NCBI RefSeq assembly: GCF_005886535.1
Contig: NZ_PNDS01000008.1
Coordinates: 1 to 55,577, forward strand
Direction of reading: 5' to 3'
Source: Pseudoalteromonas sp. S2755
GTDB lineage: Bacteria > Pseudomonadota > Gammaproteobacteria > Enterobacterales > Alteromonadaceae
Length of the DNA: 55,577 nt
The notes below the pieces were generated by a model. It searched no databases. It saw only the letters and a program-made list of their open reading frames with translations, and was not told the origin of the DNA. The translations under genes were made by a program, and so were the position numbers. Positions 7,985-17,264 of this stretch are shown in pieces; the first letter of the stretch is position 1, and every line of letters starts with the position of its first letter.

Positions 7985-10219
7985 ATGACTTCAAATCCGC
8001 AAAAGCCATCCTTTAAAACGGATAGAAGCCGTCTCTTTAAAGACAGGTTTGCACAATTTGGCATTACTTCTGGTGGAGTAATGGTATTAGTCGCACTTTT
8101 ACTTATCTTCTTCTACTTACTATATGTCGTTCAACCAATCTTTGAATCAGCAAAGGTTGAAAAGCGTATGGATATTCAGCTTACACAAGATAAAACATAT
8201 TTAGGTGTAGGAGTAGAAGAACAAACTGAAATTGCATACTTACTCGGTAGTCAAGGTTCGGTAGATTATTACCAGATCAAAGGTGAAAGTGCCGGTAAAT
8301 TACTGGATACATTGGATGTTGAACTTGACGGTAATGTCACAGCATTTGCAGAGAGCGCGCCTTTCTTAGGGCAGTATGCATTTGGTCTAGATAACGGTCA
8401 AGTACAACTAGTGAAGCCGATGTTCACGGTCAGCTTTCCGGGAAATCAACGTGTTTTAACCCCTCGCTTAAGTTATCCACTTAATGCGAAGCAACTGATT
8501 GTTGATGAACAAGGACAAGCAATTCGCAAATTCGCCTTTAGTCACTTCGAAGACAAAACTGCGGTAGTTGCACAAACTGCTGATAAACGTGTGATTTTTG
8601 CTTCTTTTGTTGCAGAAGAAAACATGTTTACTGGAGAGGTTGAGTGGGCAGTTGAGCGTACCGAGCTAGATATTGATGGTCGTGTTGATGAGTTACTTAT
8701 TTCTCCAGACACATCACGCACATTTGTTCGCTCAGCAAATCAAGTTTACGTCTTTGATTCTCGCTATGCTTCTGAAGTTGAGTTATTCCAATTACTTGCT
8801 GCAAACGAAGAAAATGCCAACTTAGTCGATATGAACTTGCTAGCGGGTGCCAATTCGTTAATGCTTGCTAACGACAACGGTGAAGTTTCACAGTGGTTTG
8901 AAGTCAATACCGATGATGGGCGCCAGTTTGCTAAAATCCGTTCCTTTGAGACGCCAAAGAGCAAACAGGTCAAACTATTCAGTGAATACTATCGTCGTAC
9001 TTTTTTCACGACCAACGAAAATGGTCAATTAGGTCTATATTACACCACCAGTGAAGCGCACTTATGGCAAGGTAAGGTCACAGATAAAGCTGTACAGAAG
9101 TTTGCGGTAGCGCCGCGTGCGAATGCAGCTTTGTTACTCGCCGATGATACGTTAACGGTAGTAGAGCTACATAATGAACACCCTGAAGTAACTTGGTCTG
9201 CTTTGTGGCAAGAGGTGTGGTACGAAGGTTATCCAGAGCCAGCTTACACTTGGCAATCAACTTCAGCTAGCGATGACTTTGAGTCTAAGTTTTCCCTAGT
9301 GCCGATTTCATTCGGTACTATTAAAGCAGCAATGTACGCTATGTTATTTGCGGTACCTATTGCACTAGCGTCAGCAATCTACACCGCTTATTTTATGTCG
9401 AGTGAATTACGTCGAGTAGTTAAACCGACGGTAGAGATAATGGAAGCACTACCAACGGTTATTTTGGGCTTTTTGGCGGGCCTTTGGCTAGCTCCTTTAA
9501 TCGAAACGCATCTACCCGCCGTGGTTGCTTTATTAGTGCTATTACCAATCGCGATGATAGCAACGGCATTTGGCTGGACTAAGCTACCTGCAAAAGTTAG
9601 ACACGTTGTGCCTGAAGGTTGGCATTCAATCTTGCTGATCCCCGTTGTACTTATCGTAGGCTGGATTTCATTTGCTATGAGCGGTGGTATAGAGTCTTGG
9701 CTGTTTGGCGGTAATGTGCGCCAATATTTGACCAACGAGCTAGGTCTAACATTCGACCAGCGTAACTCCCTAGTAGTGGGTATCGCAATGGGCTTTGCGG
9801 TTATTCCTACAATTTTCTCTATCGCAGAAGACGCGGTATTTAGCGTACCTAAACACCTTTCAAATGGCTCATTGGCACTCGGTGCAACGCAGTGGCAGAC
9901 TTTGGTTCGTGTTGTATTGCTGACAGCAAGTCCTGGTATCTTCTCTGCTGTGATGATGGGCCTTGGGCGCGCCGTAGGGGAGACAATGATAGTGTTGATG
10001 GCAACCGGTAACACGCCAATCATGGACTGGAGTATCTTCCAAGGTATGCGTACGCTTGCCGCAAACATTGCGGTGGAAATGCCGGAGTCTGAAGTTGGCA
10101 GCTCTCACTATCGCATCTTGTTCCTAGCTGCCTTTGTATTGTTTATTTTTACTTTCGTATTTAACACCGTTGCTGAGTTTGTTCGTCAGCAGCTGCGTGA
10201 AAAATACAGTTCAATGTAA
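7985..10219 (+). CDS. pstC: Phosphate ABC transporter permease PstC, long form
   Basis: 744 residues, more than twice the length of E. coli PstC (319). After a membrane helix at about 30-50 there is a large soluble region (about 60-420) that is probably periplasmic and rich in beta strands. The permease proper occupies about 445-740 and carries the ABC coupling loop SNGSLALGATQWQTL and GLGRAVGETMIV. With PstA it forms the channel for phosphate import. The ATG at 7985 is chosen because AAAGGG lies seven bases before it; an ATG at 7952 overlaps the -10 element and cannot be transcribed from that promoter. It is the first gene of pstCAB-phoU. Long PstC/PstA pairs are known in marine gammaproteobacteria. 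Confidence 0.93.
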   Translation: MTSNPQKPSFKTDRSRLFKDRFAQFGITSGGVMVLVALLLIFFYLLYVVQPIFESAKVEKRMDIQLTQDKTYLGVGVEEQTEIAYLLGSQGSVDYYQIKGESAGKLLDTLDVELDGNVTAFAESAPFLGQYAFGLDNGQVQLVKPMFTVSFPGNQRVLTPRLSYPLNAKQLIVDEQGQAIRKFAFSHFEDKTAVVAQTADKRVIFASFVAEENMFTGEVEWAVERTELDIDGRVDELLISPDTSRTFVRSANQVYVFDSRYASEVELFQLLAANEENANLVDMNLLAGANSLMLANDNGEVSQWFEVNTDDGRQFAKIRSFETPKSKQVKLFSEYYRRTFFTTNENGQLGLYYTTSEAHLWQGKVTDKAVQKFAVAPRANAALLLADDTLTVVELHNEHPEVTWSALWQEVWYEGYPEPAYTWQSTSASDDFESKFSLVPISFGTIKAAMYAMLFAVPIALASAIYTAYFMSSELRRVVKPTVEIMEALPTVILGFLAGLWLAPLIETHLPAVVALLVLLPIAMIATAFGWTKLPAKVRHVVPEGWHSILLIPVVLIVGWISFAMSGGIESWLFGGNVRQYLTNELGLTFDQRNSLVVGIAMGFAVIPTIFSIAEDAVFSVPKHLSNGSLALGATQWQTLVRVVLLTASPGIFSAVMMGLGRAVGETMIVLMATGNTPIMDWSIFQGMRTLAANIAVEMPESEVGSSHYRILFLAAFVLFIFTFVFNTVAEFVRQQLREKYSSM

Positions 10220-10234
10220 TTGGAGTGACATGAC

Positions 10235-11884
10235 ATGGTAAAGCAGTGGTTTAAGTCAGGTTCTCCGTGGATCTGGATGACAGGTGGCGCGGTCAGTATT
10301 AGTTTGATTTCAGTAATCGGACTACTTGCGATGATTGCGTGGAAAGGGCTGAGCTTCTTCTGGCCGTCTCAAGTTGTTGAGATGCATCTTGATGGTTCAG
10401 TTGCTAAACAGACCGTTATTGGTGAAATATATGACCGCGAGATGGTACCAAAATCTCGCCTAGAAGCAGCTGGATATGATCTGTCTGGATATGAAGGTGA
10501 AAACGTTGAGCGTTTACTAGTAAAGACGGGTAACCGTGAGTACGTAGAACTTGATTTCCGTTGGGTATTGTCAACAGACATCAAAAGCCAGTCTACGCCA
10601 GCGGAATTAGCGGTATTTGAGCGTAGTAAAAATGGTAATTTCTATGGCTATGTTGCCCGTGTTTTAGAAGACGGAAAAGTAGTTACTGAACAGCCGATTG
10701 AAAGGCTGCATGAGCTTGTTGAGCGCGCCGTAGACCTCAATGACGAAGCGCTTGAACTACAAAATAGTGAAATCGGCCATATTAACTATGAACTTGAGCG
10801 CTTACGCTTAAAAGAAAAATCATATCAGTTAGATAACGAACTGACTGATGAGAGGCTCGCAGAGCTGAATGCACGCCGTGCAGAGCTGCGTGAAGATTAC
10901 AAAGTATTCGAAAAGCGTCTTTTTGAGCTAAGAAAGCAGGCAAAACGCGATCAAGTTGTGGTGCGCGATATGCGCGGCGAAGAAGTGACTTTACCTCTGT
11001 ACCAAGTATTAGACGTTTGGTTTCCCAATGACATGGGCTTTTTTGCCAAAGTGGGTCACTACTTAGTGCAAATTAGCAAATTTGTGAGCGATGATCCGCG
11101 CGAAGCAAACACTGAAGGTGGGGTATTCCCTGCAATCTTCGGTACGGTATTTATGGTTATGCTGATGGCAGTGATCGTGACACCCTTTGGTGTGGTTGCT
11201 GCTATTTATCTCCATGAATATGCGGCAAAGAATGCCGTGACTAAGATGATCCGCATCGCGGTAATCAATCTTGCGGGTGTTCCATCCATTGTATATGGAG
11301 TGTTTGGCTTAGGATTCTTCGTTTACATGCTAGGTGGGTCAATTGACGAACTTTTCTATCCTGAGGCTGCGCCAAGTCCTGTATTTGGTACACCTGGTGT
11401 GATTTGGTCTGCACTTACACTTGCCATACTTACTTTGCCAGTAGTTATTGTATCCACGGAAGAAGGTCTGTCTCGGATCCCAAGCTCAGTGCGTCATGGT
11501 TCACTTGCACTTGGTGCAACTCAAGCTGAAACTCTATGGCGGATCATTGTACCAATGGCAAGTCCGGCAATTATGACGGGTCTTATTCTTGCTGTTGCGC
11601 GTGCTGCGGGAGAGGTAGCTCCTCTGATGCTAGTTGGTGTAGTAAAGATGGCCCCAACACTACCACTAGACGGAAACTTCCCCTATATTCATTTGGATCG
11701 TAAGTTTATGCACTTAGGGTTCCATATTTATGATGTTGGCTTCCAAAGCCCGAATGTTGAAGCTGCTAGACCTTTGGTTTATGCAACCGCGTTCTTATTG
11801 GTTACAGTGATTATTGCACTGAATATTACAGCGATTGGTATTCGTAACCACTTACGCGAAAAATTCAGATCGTTAGAGCATTAA
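10235..11884 (+). CDS. pstA: Phosphate ABC transporter permease PstA, long form
   Basis: 549 residues against about 296 in E. coli. One N-terminal membrane helix (about 13-37) is followed by a soluble insert that includes a charged coiled coil (about 160-245, with LNARRAELREDYKVFEKR). The permease domain then runs from about 290 to 545 with the coupling loop RHGSLALGATQAETLWRI. It partners PstC. GGAG lies nine bases before the start, and the gene follows pstC by 15 bases. The lengthening of both permeases suggests that their soluble parts pair outside the membrane, perhaps to dock the binding protein; this is inference. Confidence 0.93.
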   Translation: MVKQWFKSGSPWIWMTGGAVSISLISVIGLLAMIAWKGLSFFWPSQVVEMHLDGSVAKQTVIGEIYDREMVPKSRLEAAGYDLSGYEGENVERLLVKTGNREYVELDFRWVLSTDIKSQSTPAELAVFERSKNGNFYGYVARVLEDGKVVTEQPIERLHELVERAVDLNDEALELQNSEIGHINYELERLRLKEKSYQLDNELTDERLAELNARRAELREDYKVFEKRLFELRKQAKRDQVVVRDMRGEEVTLPLYQVLDVWFPNDMGFFAKVGHYLVQISKFVSDDPREANTEGGVFPAIFGTVFMVMLMAVIVTPFGVVAAIYLHEYAAKNAVTKMIRIAVINLAGVPSIVYGVFGLGFFVYMLGGSIDELFYPEAAPSPVFGTPGVIWSALTLAILTLPVVIVSTEEGLSRIPSSVRHGSLALGATQAETLWRIIVPMASPAIMTGLILAVARAAGEVAPLMLVGVVKMAPTLPLDGNFPYIHLDRKFMHLGFHIYDVGFQSPNVEAARPLVYATAFLLVTVIIALNITAIGIRNHLREKFRSLEH

Positions 11885-11911
11885 TAGTAAAGATTTTTAA
11901 TAGGTAAAAAC

Positions 11912-12739
11912 ATGATTACAGTAGCGCCAGAAGTCAATCAAGCAAACGGCAATAGCAAGCTTGATTTAGCAAACTTAAGTCCAGAACTCACCGCACTAGA
12001 GATCAAAAACCTAGATCTTTACTATGGTGATAAACAAGCCCTTAGCAACGTCAATATGTTGATCCCAAAAGGGCAAGTAACCGCATTTATCGGTCCATCA
12101 GGTTGCGGTAAGTCAACGCTACTGCGTTGTATTAACCGCATGAACGACCTGGTTGATAGCTGTCGTATTGAAGGAGAAATTAACCTTCAAGGACAGAACA
12201 TTTATGACAAGAGCGTAGATGTTGCGGCATTGCGCCGTAACGTAGGCATGGTATTCCAAAGGCCAAACCCTTTCCCTAAATCTATTTATGAGAATGTGGT
12301 TTATGGTCTGCGTCTGCAAGGTATCAAAGATAAGCGCAAGTTAGACGAAGTGGTTGAAAAGTCACTCCGTGGCGCCGCGCTTTGGGATGAAGTAAAAGAC
12401 CGACTTCACGACAGTGCATTTGGCTTATCTGGTGGTCAGCAGCAGCGTTTGGTGATTGCTCGCTCTATCGCGATTGAACCTGAAGTATTGTTACTTGATG
12501 AACCAACATCAGCACTCGATCCGATTTCAACATTGGTTATCGAAGAACTCATTAACGATCTGAAAAACAAGTATACTGTAGTTATCGTTACACATAACAT
12601 GCAACAAGCTGCGCGTGTATCTGATCAAACTGCGTTTATGTATATGGGTGAGTTAATTGAGTATGCAGATACCAATACTTTATTCACCACGCCGTCTAAG
12701 AAGAAAACAGAAGACTATATTACAGGTCGTTACGGTTAA
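11912..12739 (+). CDS. pstB: Phosphate ABC transporter ATPase PstB
   Basis: 275 residues. Walker A is GPSGCGKST at 61-69, the signature motif is LSGGQQQR, and Walker B is [28 protein letters not shown] is typical of PstB. The protein energises phosphate import through PstC-PstA and, with PhoU, takes part in the PhoR signalling complex. The N-terminal 28 residues extend beyond the usual start but are in frame and preceded by a purine-rich stretch. It follows pstA by 27 bases. Confidence 0.97.
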   Translation: MITVAPEVNQANGNSKLDLANLSPELTALEIKNLDLYYGDKQALSNVNMLIPKGQVTAFIGPSGCGKSTLLRCINRMNDLVDSCRIEGEINLQGQNIYDKSVDVAALRRNVGMVFQRPNPFPKSIYENVVYGLRLQGIKDKRKLDEVVEKSLRGAALWDEVKDRLHDSAFGLSGGQQQRLVIARSIAIEPEVLLLDEPTSALDPISTLVIEELINDLKNKYTVVIVTHNMQQAARVSDQTAFMYMGELIEYADTNTLFTTPSKKKTEDYITGRYG

Positions 12740-12762
12740 GGCGAGCTTGCGAGGAGAATATC

Positions 12763-13464
12763 ATGGAACACAATATTAATAAGCACATTTCTGGCCGCTT
12801 TAATGAAGAGCTAGAAAACGTGAGAAATCACGTACTCAGCATGGGGGGACTGGTAGAGCAGCAATTAAACACTGCGCTTGATGCGGTTAACCACAATGAT
12901 GCTGAAAAAGCGAAAAAAGTCAGTCAGAACGACTACAAAGTCAATGCGATGGAAGTGAATATTGACGAAGAATGTACACGTATCATCGCCAAAAGACAGC
13001 CAGCAGCCAGTGACTTGCGTTTGGTCGTTGCCATCGCAAAAACGATTGCAGATCTTGAACGTATCGGAGACGAAGCTGAGCGAATTGCCAAAGTTGCGTT
13101 GGATTCGTTTACCAAAGATCAGCAAGACTTATTGGTAAATATTGACAACATGGGCCGCCAAGTGTCGCAAATGCTGCATGATGTGCTTGACGCGTTTGCC
13201 CGTATGGACGCGCAAAAGGCATTTGAAGTGCATAAAGCCGATGCCAAAGTGGACCGTGAATACGAAGCCGTAACGCGCCAAATTATGACCTATATGATGG
13301 AAGACCCACGCTCTATTCCAAAAATTATGGATTTAATTTGGTCTGTACGCTCATTAGAGCGTATCGGTGATCGTTGTCAGAATATTGCGGAATACGTGAT
13401 TTATTTCGTAAATGGCAAAGATATTCGTCATACATCTCAAGAAGATATCGCAAAAACCTTGTGA
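12763..13464 (+). CDS. phoU: Phosphate signalling protein PhoU
   Basis: 233 residues of all-helical PhoU, two repeats of three helices with metal-binding motifs: DLERIGDEAERIA (near 94) and SLERIGDRCQNIAEY (near 200). It represses PhoR-PhoB signalling when phosphate is plentiful and restrains Pst. AGGAG lies before the ATG, 23 bases after pstB. A strong terminator at 13479-13502 ends the operon. Confidence 0.97.
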   Translation: MEHNINKHISGRFNEELENVRNHVLSMGGLVEQQLNTALDAVNHNDAEKAKKVSQNDYKVNAMEVNIDEECTRIIAKRQPAASDLRLVVAIAKTIADLERIGDEAERIAKVALDSFTKDQQDLLVNIDNMGRQVSQMLHDVLDAFARMDAQKAFEVHKADAKVDREYEAVTRQIMTYMMEDPRSIPKIMDLIWSVRSLERIGDRCQNIAEYVIYFVNGKDIRHTSQEDIAKTL

Positions 13465-13478
13465 TGCTTATCAACTAG

Positions 13479-13502
13479 TTGCGCGCTTTCGGCGCGCAAT
13501 TT
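13479..13502 (+). terminator. Terminator of the pst-phoU operon
   Basis: TTGCGCGC-TTTCG-GCGCGCAA followed by TTT, an 8-bp GC-rich stem just after phoU. Confidence 0.75.
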
Positions 13503-13536
13503 CATAGTAAGTTCATCTAAACTTGCAATAAAACCG

Positions 13537-13564
13537 TTCACAACGGCGCTCAATGCTGTAAAAT
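13537..13564 (+). promoter_or_regulatory. Candidate sigma-70 promoter for DUF47-pit
   Basis: TTCACA (13537-13542), a 16-base spacer and TAAAAT (13559-13564) lie about 40 bases before the DUF47 gene. No Pho box is seen here, unlike at pstC and ppk, so this pair may be expressed when phosphate is ample. Confidence 0.45.
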
Positions 13565-13606
13565 TACACTTTGCACATGCATACAAATATGATTTAAGGG
13601 TCAGTT

Positions 13607-14284
13607 ATGCCTAGTAACGCGTTTTTAGGAGTATTTGCTAAATCTCCTATTAAGCCAATTGAAGAGCATATAAAAATAGTCCATCAAGCCAGTGCGGCTT
13701 TGATCCCATTTTTTAACCATGTCTTCAAAGGGGAGTGGACAGAAGCGGATGCAATTCGCATTGAAATCCGCAACCTAGAGCGTGAAGCAGATGAACTAAA
13801 GCGTGAAGTGCGCTTACATTTGCCTCGTGGTTTATTCATGCCAGTAGAACGGACTGATTTACTGGAACTTATCACCCACCAAGATAAGATAGCCAACAAA
13901 GCGAAAGATATCGCAGGTCGCGTTATCGGTCGTGAAATGGTCATCCCTGAATCCATTCAAAAAGATTTTCTTGCTTACGTCACGCGTTGTGTGGACGCAA
14001 CTAAACAAGCATCAGAAGCGATCAATGAGTTTGATGAACTGCTTGAGACAGGCTTTAGAGGCCGTGAAGTCACTTTAGTTGAAAAAATGCTAGTTGAGCT
14101 TGATGCCATCGAGCAAGATACCGACGATATGCAAATTAAAATTCGTCGAGAGTTACGCGCTGTTGAAGGCGAGCTTAACCCAATTGATGCGATGTTCTTA
14201 TACAAGATCATCGAATGGGTCGGTGGGCTTGCAGATATCGCAGAGCGCGTTGGTTCACGTCTTGAGCTGATGTTAGCTCGTTAA
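13607..14284 (+). CDS. DUF47 / TIGR00153 PhoU-like protein, Pit partner
   Basis: 225 residues, mainly helical and distantly PhoU-like. Family features are the start AFLGVFAKSPIKPIEEHI, the charged IEIRNLEREADELKREVR and the C-terminal WVGGLADIAERVGSRLELML. Genes of this family sit almost always directly before a PHO4-type phosphate transporter, as here (36 bases), and are thought to control it. AAGGG precedes the ATG. Confidence 0.92.
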   Translation: MPSNAFLGVFAKSPIKPIEEHIKIVHQASAALIPFFNHVFKGEWTEADAIRIEIRNLEREADELKREVRLHLPRGLFMPVERTDLLELITHQDKIANKAKDIAGRVIGREMVIPESIQKDFLAYVTRCVDATKQASEAINEFDELLETGFRGREVTLVEKMLVELDAIEQDTDDMQIKIRRELRAVEGELNPIDAMFLYKIIEWVGGLADIAERVGSRLELMLAR

Positions 14285-14320
14285 TAAAAATCGATCTTTT
14301 AAAATAAAGTAAGGTTTCTT

Positions 14321-15589
14321 ATGGATATCATTGCATCCTACGGCACAGTATTGGTTTTAATTGCCGCAGCAGTTGGTTTCTTTATGGCTTATGGTATTGG
14401 CGCAAACGATGTTGCCAATGCTATGGGTACTTCGGTAGGTTCAAAAGCACTTACCATCAAACAAGCAATTATTATTGCTATGATCTTCGAATTCGCTGGT
14501 GCTTATCTTGCTGGTGGTGAGGTAACATCAACGATCCGAAAAGGGATCATAGATTCTACTCCTTTCATCGATATTCCTGAACTGATGATATTGGGAATGA
14601 TCTCTGCACTTTTTGCTGCGGGTAGCTGGTTATTGATGGCCTCAATGTTAGGTTGGCCTGTATCTACAACGCACTCAATCATAGGTGCAATCATTGGTTT
14701 TGCGCTAGTTGCTGTAGGCAGTGAAGCAATCCAATGGGGTAAAGTTGCAGGCATAGTTGGTAGTTGGATTGTCACTCCTGCAATCTCTGGTTTTATTGCT
14801 TACCTCATCTTTATGAGCGCCCAAAAGCTCATTTTCGATACCAGTAAGCCACTAGAAAATGCCAAACGCTTTGTGCCTATTTATATGGGTCTAGCGGGCT
14901 TTGTTATGTCTTTGGTTACAATCAAGAAAGGCCTTAAGCATATTGGTATCAAGCTCGGCACATTCGAAGGTTTTGCCCTCGCTATCGGTATCGCTATTAT
15001 CATTGCTATTATCGGTAAGATTGCGATAGCTAAGCTGAAAATGGATCCCAATGCAGACAAGCAAATGCAGTTCAATAATGTTGAAAAAGTATTCGCTATC
15101 CTTATGGTACTAACAGCATGTTGTATGGCATTCGCACATGGTTCGAATGACGTTGCTAACGCAATTGGCCCATTAGCTGCTGTGGTAAACATTGTTGAAA
15201 ACGACGGTGAAATTGCTAAGAAAGCGGCCCTAGCTTGGTGGATCTTACCACTAGGTGGTTTAGGTATTGTTGCGGGTCTTGCGATCCTTGGTAAGAAAGT
15301 TATCAAGACTATCGGTGAAGGCATCACGCATCTTACTCCTAGCCGTGGTTTCGCAGCTGAACTTGCTGCTGCTTCCACAGTAGTAATCGCATCAGGCACA
15401 GGCCTCCCAATCTCTACAACTCAAACCTTAGTTGGTGCGGTATTGGGTGTGGGTATGGCACGTGGTATTGCGGCATTAAACATGGGTGTTATCCGTAACA
15501 TCGTAGTTTCTTGGGTAATTACATTGCCAGTTGGTGCTGCCCTTGCTATTGTTATATTCTATATTTTGAGATTAGTGTTCGGCGTATAA
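14321..15589 (+). CDS. pit: Low-affinity inorganic phosphate transporter (PHO4/Pit family)
   Basis: 422 residues with about ten membrane helices. The two inverted family signatures are present: GIGANDVANAMGTSVGSKALT near residue 25 (in part) and AHGSNDVANAIGPLAAVV near 270. Substrate is phosphate, or metal-phosphate with proton or sodium, as in the PHO4 family. It is cotranscribed with the DUF47 gene and ends in a strong terminator. It gives the cell a constitutive route beside the inducible Pst system. Confidence 0.94.
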   Translation: MDIIASYGTVLVLIAAAVGFFMAYGIGANDVANAMGTSVGSKALTIKQAIIIAMIFEFAGAYLAGGEVTSTIRKGIIDSTPFIDIPELMILGMISALFAAGSWLLMASMLGWPVSTTHSIIGAIIGFALVAVGSEAIQWGKVAGIVGSWIVTPAISGFIAYLIFMSAQKLIFDTSKPLENAKRFVPIYMGLAGFVMSLVTIKKGLKHIGIKLGTFEGFALAIGIAIIIAIIGKIAIAKLKMDPNADKQMQFNNVEKVFAILMVLTACCMAFAHGSNDVANAIGPLAAVVNIVENDGEIAKKAALAWWILPLGGLGIVAGLAILGKKVIKTIGEGITHLTPSRGFAAELAAASTVVIASGTGLPISTTQTLVGAVLGVGMARGIAALNMGVIRNIVVSWVITLPVGAALAIVIFYILRLVFGV

Positions 15590-15630
15590 AAATAAACCGC
15601 ACATTTTCAAAAAGACAGACTTTTAGCTTG

Positions 15631-15667
15631 AAAAGATCTCAACACCTTTGGTGTTGGGGTCTTTTTA
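15631..15667 (+). terminator. Terminator after pit
   Basis: A 16-bp stem with two G-U pairs (AAAAGATCTCAACACC / GGTGTTGGGGTCTTTT), a TTT loop and a trailing T-rich run. Confidence 0.8.
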
Positions 15668-15698
15668 TTTGTGCTGTTGAAAATTAAGAGTAAAGCTT

Positions 15699-16610
15699 GT
15701 GACGAATTTACCTAGTATCAAACAACTACAATACCTTCTTGCGGTGCATCAGCACCAACATTTTGGTCGAGCAGCGGAAGCATGCTTTATTGGTCAATCG
15801 ACGCTAAGTAGCGCGATACAAAACCTTGAAGAGACATTAGGATGTCAGCTAATTGAACGCGAAAATCGCAGCCTAATGTTTACCGATATTGGTGAGGAAG
15901 TGGTTGAGCGAGCGCGGAAAATTATCGACGACACCATGAGCGTTAAAGAGCTCACTAAAAGCTATAAAAATCCATTGTCTGGCAAGTTAACGTTAGGGAT
16001 CATTCCCACCATTGCGAGTTTTATTGCCGCGCCACTTTATCAGGCGTGCAAAAAGGAGTTTGCAGCGCTTAATTTGGTACTGGTTGAAGATACCAGTGAT
16101 AACTTACTGGATAAGTTAGAGCATGGGCATATTGATATGGCCATGCTAGCGCTGCCATATAGAACCGATAAGTTTCATACACAGGTACTAGCAAAAGATC
16201 ACTTTAGTTTGGTTCGCCATACGGAGTACAGCGTACCAGAGCCGATAGAGGACTTTAACCTGTTACCTGAGCAAAGTGTATTTTTACTCGAAAAAGAGCA
16301 TTGTATGACGGGGCATGCGCTTAGTGCTTGTCACCTGAACCGTAGCGCGTGCATCAATCCATTTGAGGCGGCAAATCTACATACTTTATTAAGTATGGTG
16401 GAATATAAAAATGGCGTGACGTTTTTACCTCAAATGGCGATCAATGCGGGGATTTTGGAAGGTAAGCCTTTAGTGGCTATGCCACCACAAGATCATGCAT
16501 ATCGTGAGATTGGCTTGATTTGGCGTCGTACTACTGGGCGGATCAGAGATTTTAGACTGTTTAGCGACTTTGTTGGTGGCTACATCAGTGGCCAATGTCA
16601 GTCGCAATAA
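15699..16610 (+). CDS. oxyR: Hydrogen peroxide sensor and regulator OxyR
   Basis: A 303-residue LysR-type regulator. The N-terminal helix-turn-helix is LAVHQHQHFGRAAEACFIGQ (16-35). The OxyR hallmark is the peroxide-sensing cysteine pair C202 and C211 in HCMTGHALSAC, with the same nine-residue spacing as E. coli C199/C208. The oxidised disulfide form activates catalase, peroxiredoxin and related genes. The start is GTG at 15699, with AAGAG upstream. No peroxidase gene is next to it. A terminator separates it from the sigma factor gene. Confidence 0.93.
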   Translation: MTNLPSIKQLQYLLAVHQHQHFGRAAEACFIGQSTLSSAIQNLEETLGCQLIERENRSLMFTDIGEEVVERARKIIDDTMSVKELTKSYKNPLSGKLTLGIIPTIASFIAAPLYQACKKEFAALNLVLVEDTSDNLLDKLEHGHIDMAMLALPYRTDKFHTQVLAKDHFSLVRHTEYSVPEPIEDFNLLPEQSVFLLEKEHCMTGHALSACHLNRSACINPFEAANLHTLLSMVEYKNGVTFLPQMAINAGILEGKPLVAMPPQDHAYREIGLIWRRTTGRIRDFRLFSDFVGGYISGQCQSQ

Positions 16611-16617
16611 TGATGAC

Positions 16618-16643
16618 GAAGCACCGTAACGGTGCTTTTTTTT
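16618..16643 (+). terminator. Terminator after oxyR
   Basis: GCACCG-TAA-CGGTGC followed by eight T residues. Confidence 0.85.
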
Positions 16644-16663
16644 CAAAAAAATTTCCCGTCTGA

Positions 16664-16690
16664 GCAACTTTTTTTGCGCCCGCTACGATT
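16664..16690 (+). promoter_or_regulatory. Candidate ECF-type promoter of the sigma factor operon
   Basis: GCAACTTTT (16664-16672) resembles the AAC-containing -35 motif of ECF promoters, and TACGATT (16684-16690) is a plausible -10. The site lies just before the sigma gene, which would fit self-activation as in most ECF systems. This is inference from pattern only. Confidence 0.4.
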
Positions 16691-16715
16691 AATAGTTAGT
16701 GAGAAGATTGGATGA

Positions 16716-17264
16716 GTGAACTGCGTGTTTTTTAATAGCGAAAAACAATTAATAAAAAGAGCACTGCAAGGTAATCAAGGAGCATGGTCAAAGCTTTGCG
16801 CCCAGCATCATAGTCGTGTTTATAACCAATGTTTGAGGCTGGTTGGTAATCCGCAAGACGCGCTAGATATTGCTCAAGATGTATTTTTAAGTATGTATCG
16901 AAATCTGCATACCTTTAATGGTGATGCTAAGTTCTCGACTTGGGTATTTAAAATCACCCATGCAAGGATTGTGGATCACATGCGAAAACATAAGTTTGAA
17001 TCGATTGAAGGTAAAGAACCTGAGACGCCGCAACACGGACCTGACAGCAAAATAGCGCAACAACAAAGTAATGAAGAGATATATATCGCGCTGAAACAAC
17101 TACCATTTGAGCAGCGCATTGTCGTGGAGCTAAAGTTTTTCCAGCATTACACCTTTGATGAAATTGCGCTGCAGCTTGAATTATCAAGTAATACGGTGAA
17201 GGCTAGGCTATACAGTGCGTTAGGTAAGATGAAAGGGCAACTAGAGGTGCAAAATCATGGCTAA
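16716..17264 (+). CDS. ECF RNA polymerase sigma factor
   Basis: 182 residues with only sigma regions 2 and 4, so an ECF factor. Region 2 has DALDIAQDVFLSMYRNLHTF and the FSTWVFKITHARIVDHMRK segment (region 2.4). Region 4 (about 120-180) has LPFEQRIVVELKFFQHYTF and the recognition helix SSNTVKARLYSALGKMK. The GTG at 16716 is uncertain; a GTG at 16725 has GGATGAG eight bases upstream and gives a more ordinary N-terminus. An ATG at 16712 is in another frame and stops at once. The gene overlaps the next by 8 bases. Its stimulus is unknown. Confidence 0.88.
   Translation: MNCVFFNSEKQLIKRALQGNQGAWSKLCAQHHSRVYNQCLRLVGNPQDALDIAQDVFLSMYRNLHTFNGDAKFSTWVFKITHARIVDHMRKHKFESIEGKEPETPQHGPDSKIAQQQSNEEIYIALKQLPFEQRIVVELKFFQHYTFDEIALQLELSSNTVKARLYSALGKMKGQLEVQNHG

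Noticed and set aside
9388..10068. A 226-codon minus-strand frame inside pstC
   Set aside because: It is a mirror of a well-supported permease gene; long antisense frames are common opposite membrane proteins.
14881..15399. A 172-codon minus-strand frame inside pit
   Set aside because: Antisense shadow of a transporter gene, with odd Pro/Ile/Ala-rich composition.
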